Assembly: GCF_023218175.1 (NCBI RefSeq)
Contig: NZ_JALPTH010000027.1
Coordinates: 41,946-105,945, forward strand
Direction of reading: 5' to 3'
Source of the DNA: Streptomyces lichenis
Lineage (GTDB): Bacteria; Actinomycetota; Actinomycetes; Streptomycetales; Streptomycetaceae
Length of the DNA: 64,000 bases
The notes under the pieces are model-generated. The model was not told the DNA's origin. It made no database searches and saw only the letters and a program-made list of their open reading frames with translations. Below, one piece after another: positions 63,983-64,000 of the stretch. The translations under genes and the position numbers were made by a program. Each line of letters begins with the position of its first letter. Position 1 is the stretch's first letter.

Positions 63983-64000
63983 CCCGGCAGCCACCGGCCG

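Overview
The window is a high-GC actinobacterial chromosome segment, almost certainly Streptomyces. The codon third positions are nearly all G/C, GTG starts are frequent, and stop/start overlaps (GTGA/ATGA) are common. It carries the his and trp biosynthetic clusters together with conserved Streptomyces families such as DUF397, TrpM, HGxxPAAW-motif proteins and RNase Sa-type secreted RNases. About 60 protein genes are supported. I saw no rRNA, tRNA, CRISPR array, transposase or phage gene.

Layout: 1-7.3 kb holds the end of a dienelactone-hydrolase-family gene, then a minus-strand block: membrane Ser/Thr kinase, PhoD-type phosphatase, membrane-anchored DsbA-like protein, a membrane protein and a DUF2252 protein. 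7.4-11.3 kb is dnaE, converging on a 57-residue gene. 11.5-16.0 kb holds an NYN-domain protein, an ABC exporter pair and a membrane protein. 16.2-20.4 kb is a minus-strand set: YbaK deacylase, LON-substrate-binding-domain protein, a helical-repeat-like protein and a large membrane protein.

20.7-26.5 kb is a tightly coupled histidine operon: hisD-hisC-hisB-(55-aa membrane protein)-hisH-priA-ridA-like-hisF. hisI lies 6.7 kb away, directly in front of trpE. The block between hisF and hisI (26.7-33.1 kb) looks accessory: a membrane-tethered Mrr-type nuclease with a small membrane partner, a DUF2637-like gene with two small ORFs, a methyltransferase broken by a one-base frameshift, and an HTH/DUF397/HATPase regulatory trio. 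33.2-40.5 kb is hisI-trpE-(three membrane proteins of unknown role)-trpC-trpM-trpB-trpA. No trpF, trpD or trpG is present. PriA is expected to supply the TrpF reaction, which links the two pathways.

40.6-46.1 kb has a second DsbA-like protein, lgt, ribokinase, a GPP34 protein, an RNase H with an added C-terminal Cys/His module, and a VIT1/CCC1 metal transporter. 46.7-52.7 kb is gltBD, with a good candidate GlnR box in front. 53.1-57.3 kb encodes a VWA protein and exported or processing proteins: a small secreted protein, an RNase Sa-like RNase, an HExxH metalloprotease-like protein and a trypsin. 57.5-64 kb has a GH35 beta-galactosidase divergent from an AraC regulator, then chorismate mutase and aminopeptidase N.

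A recurring oddity is degenerate tandem repeats in intergenic DNA: about 60 bp at 5.5 kb, 42 bp at 14.1 kb, 16-17 bp at 52.7 kb, 18 bp at 60.9 kb and 23/24 bp at 61.1 kb. Several strong hairpin terminators separate the operons.
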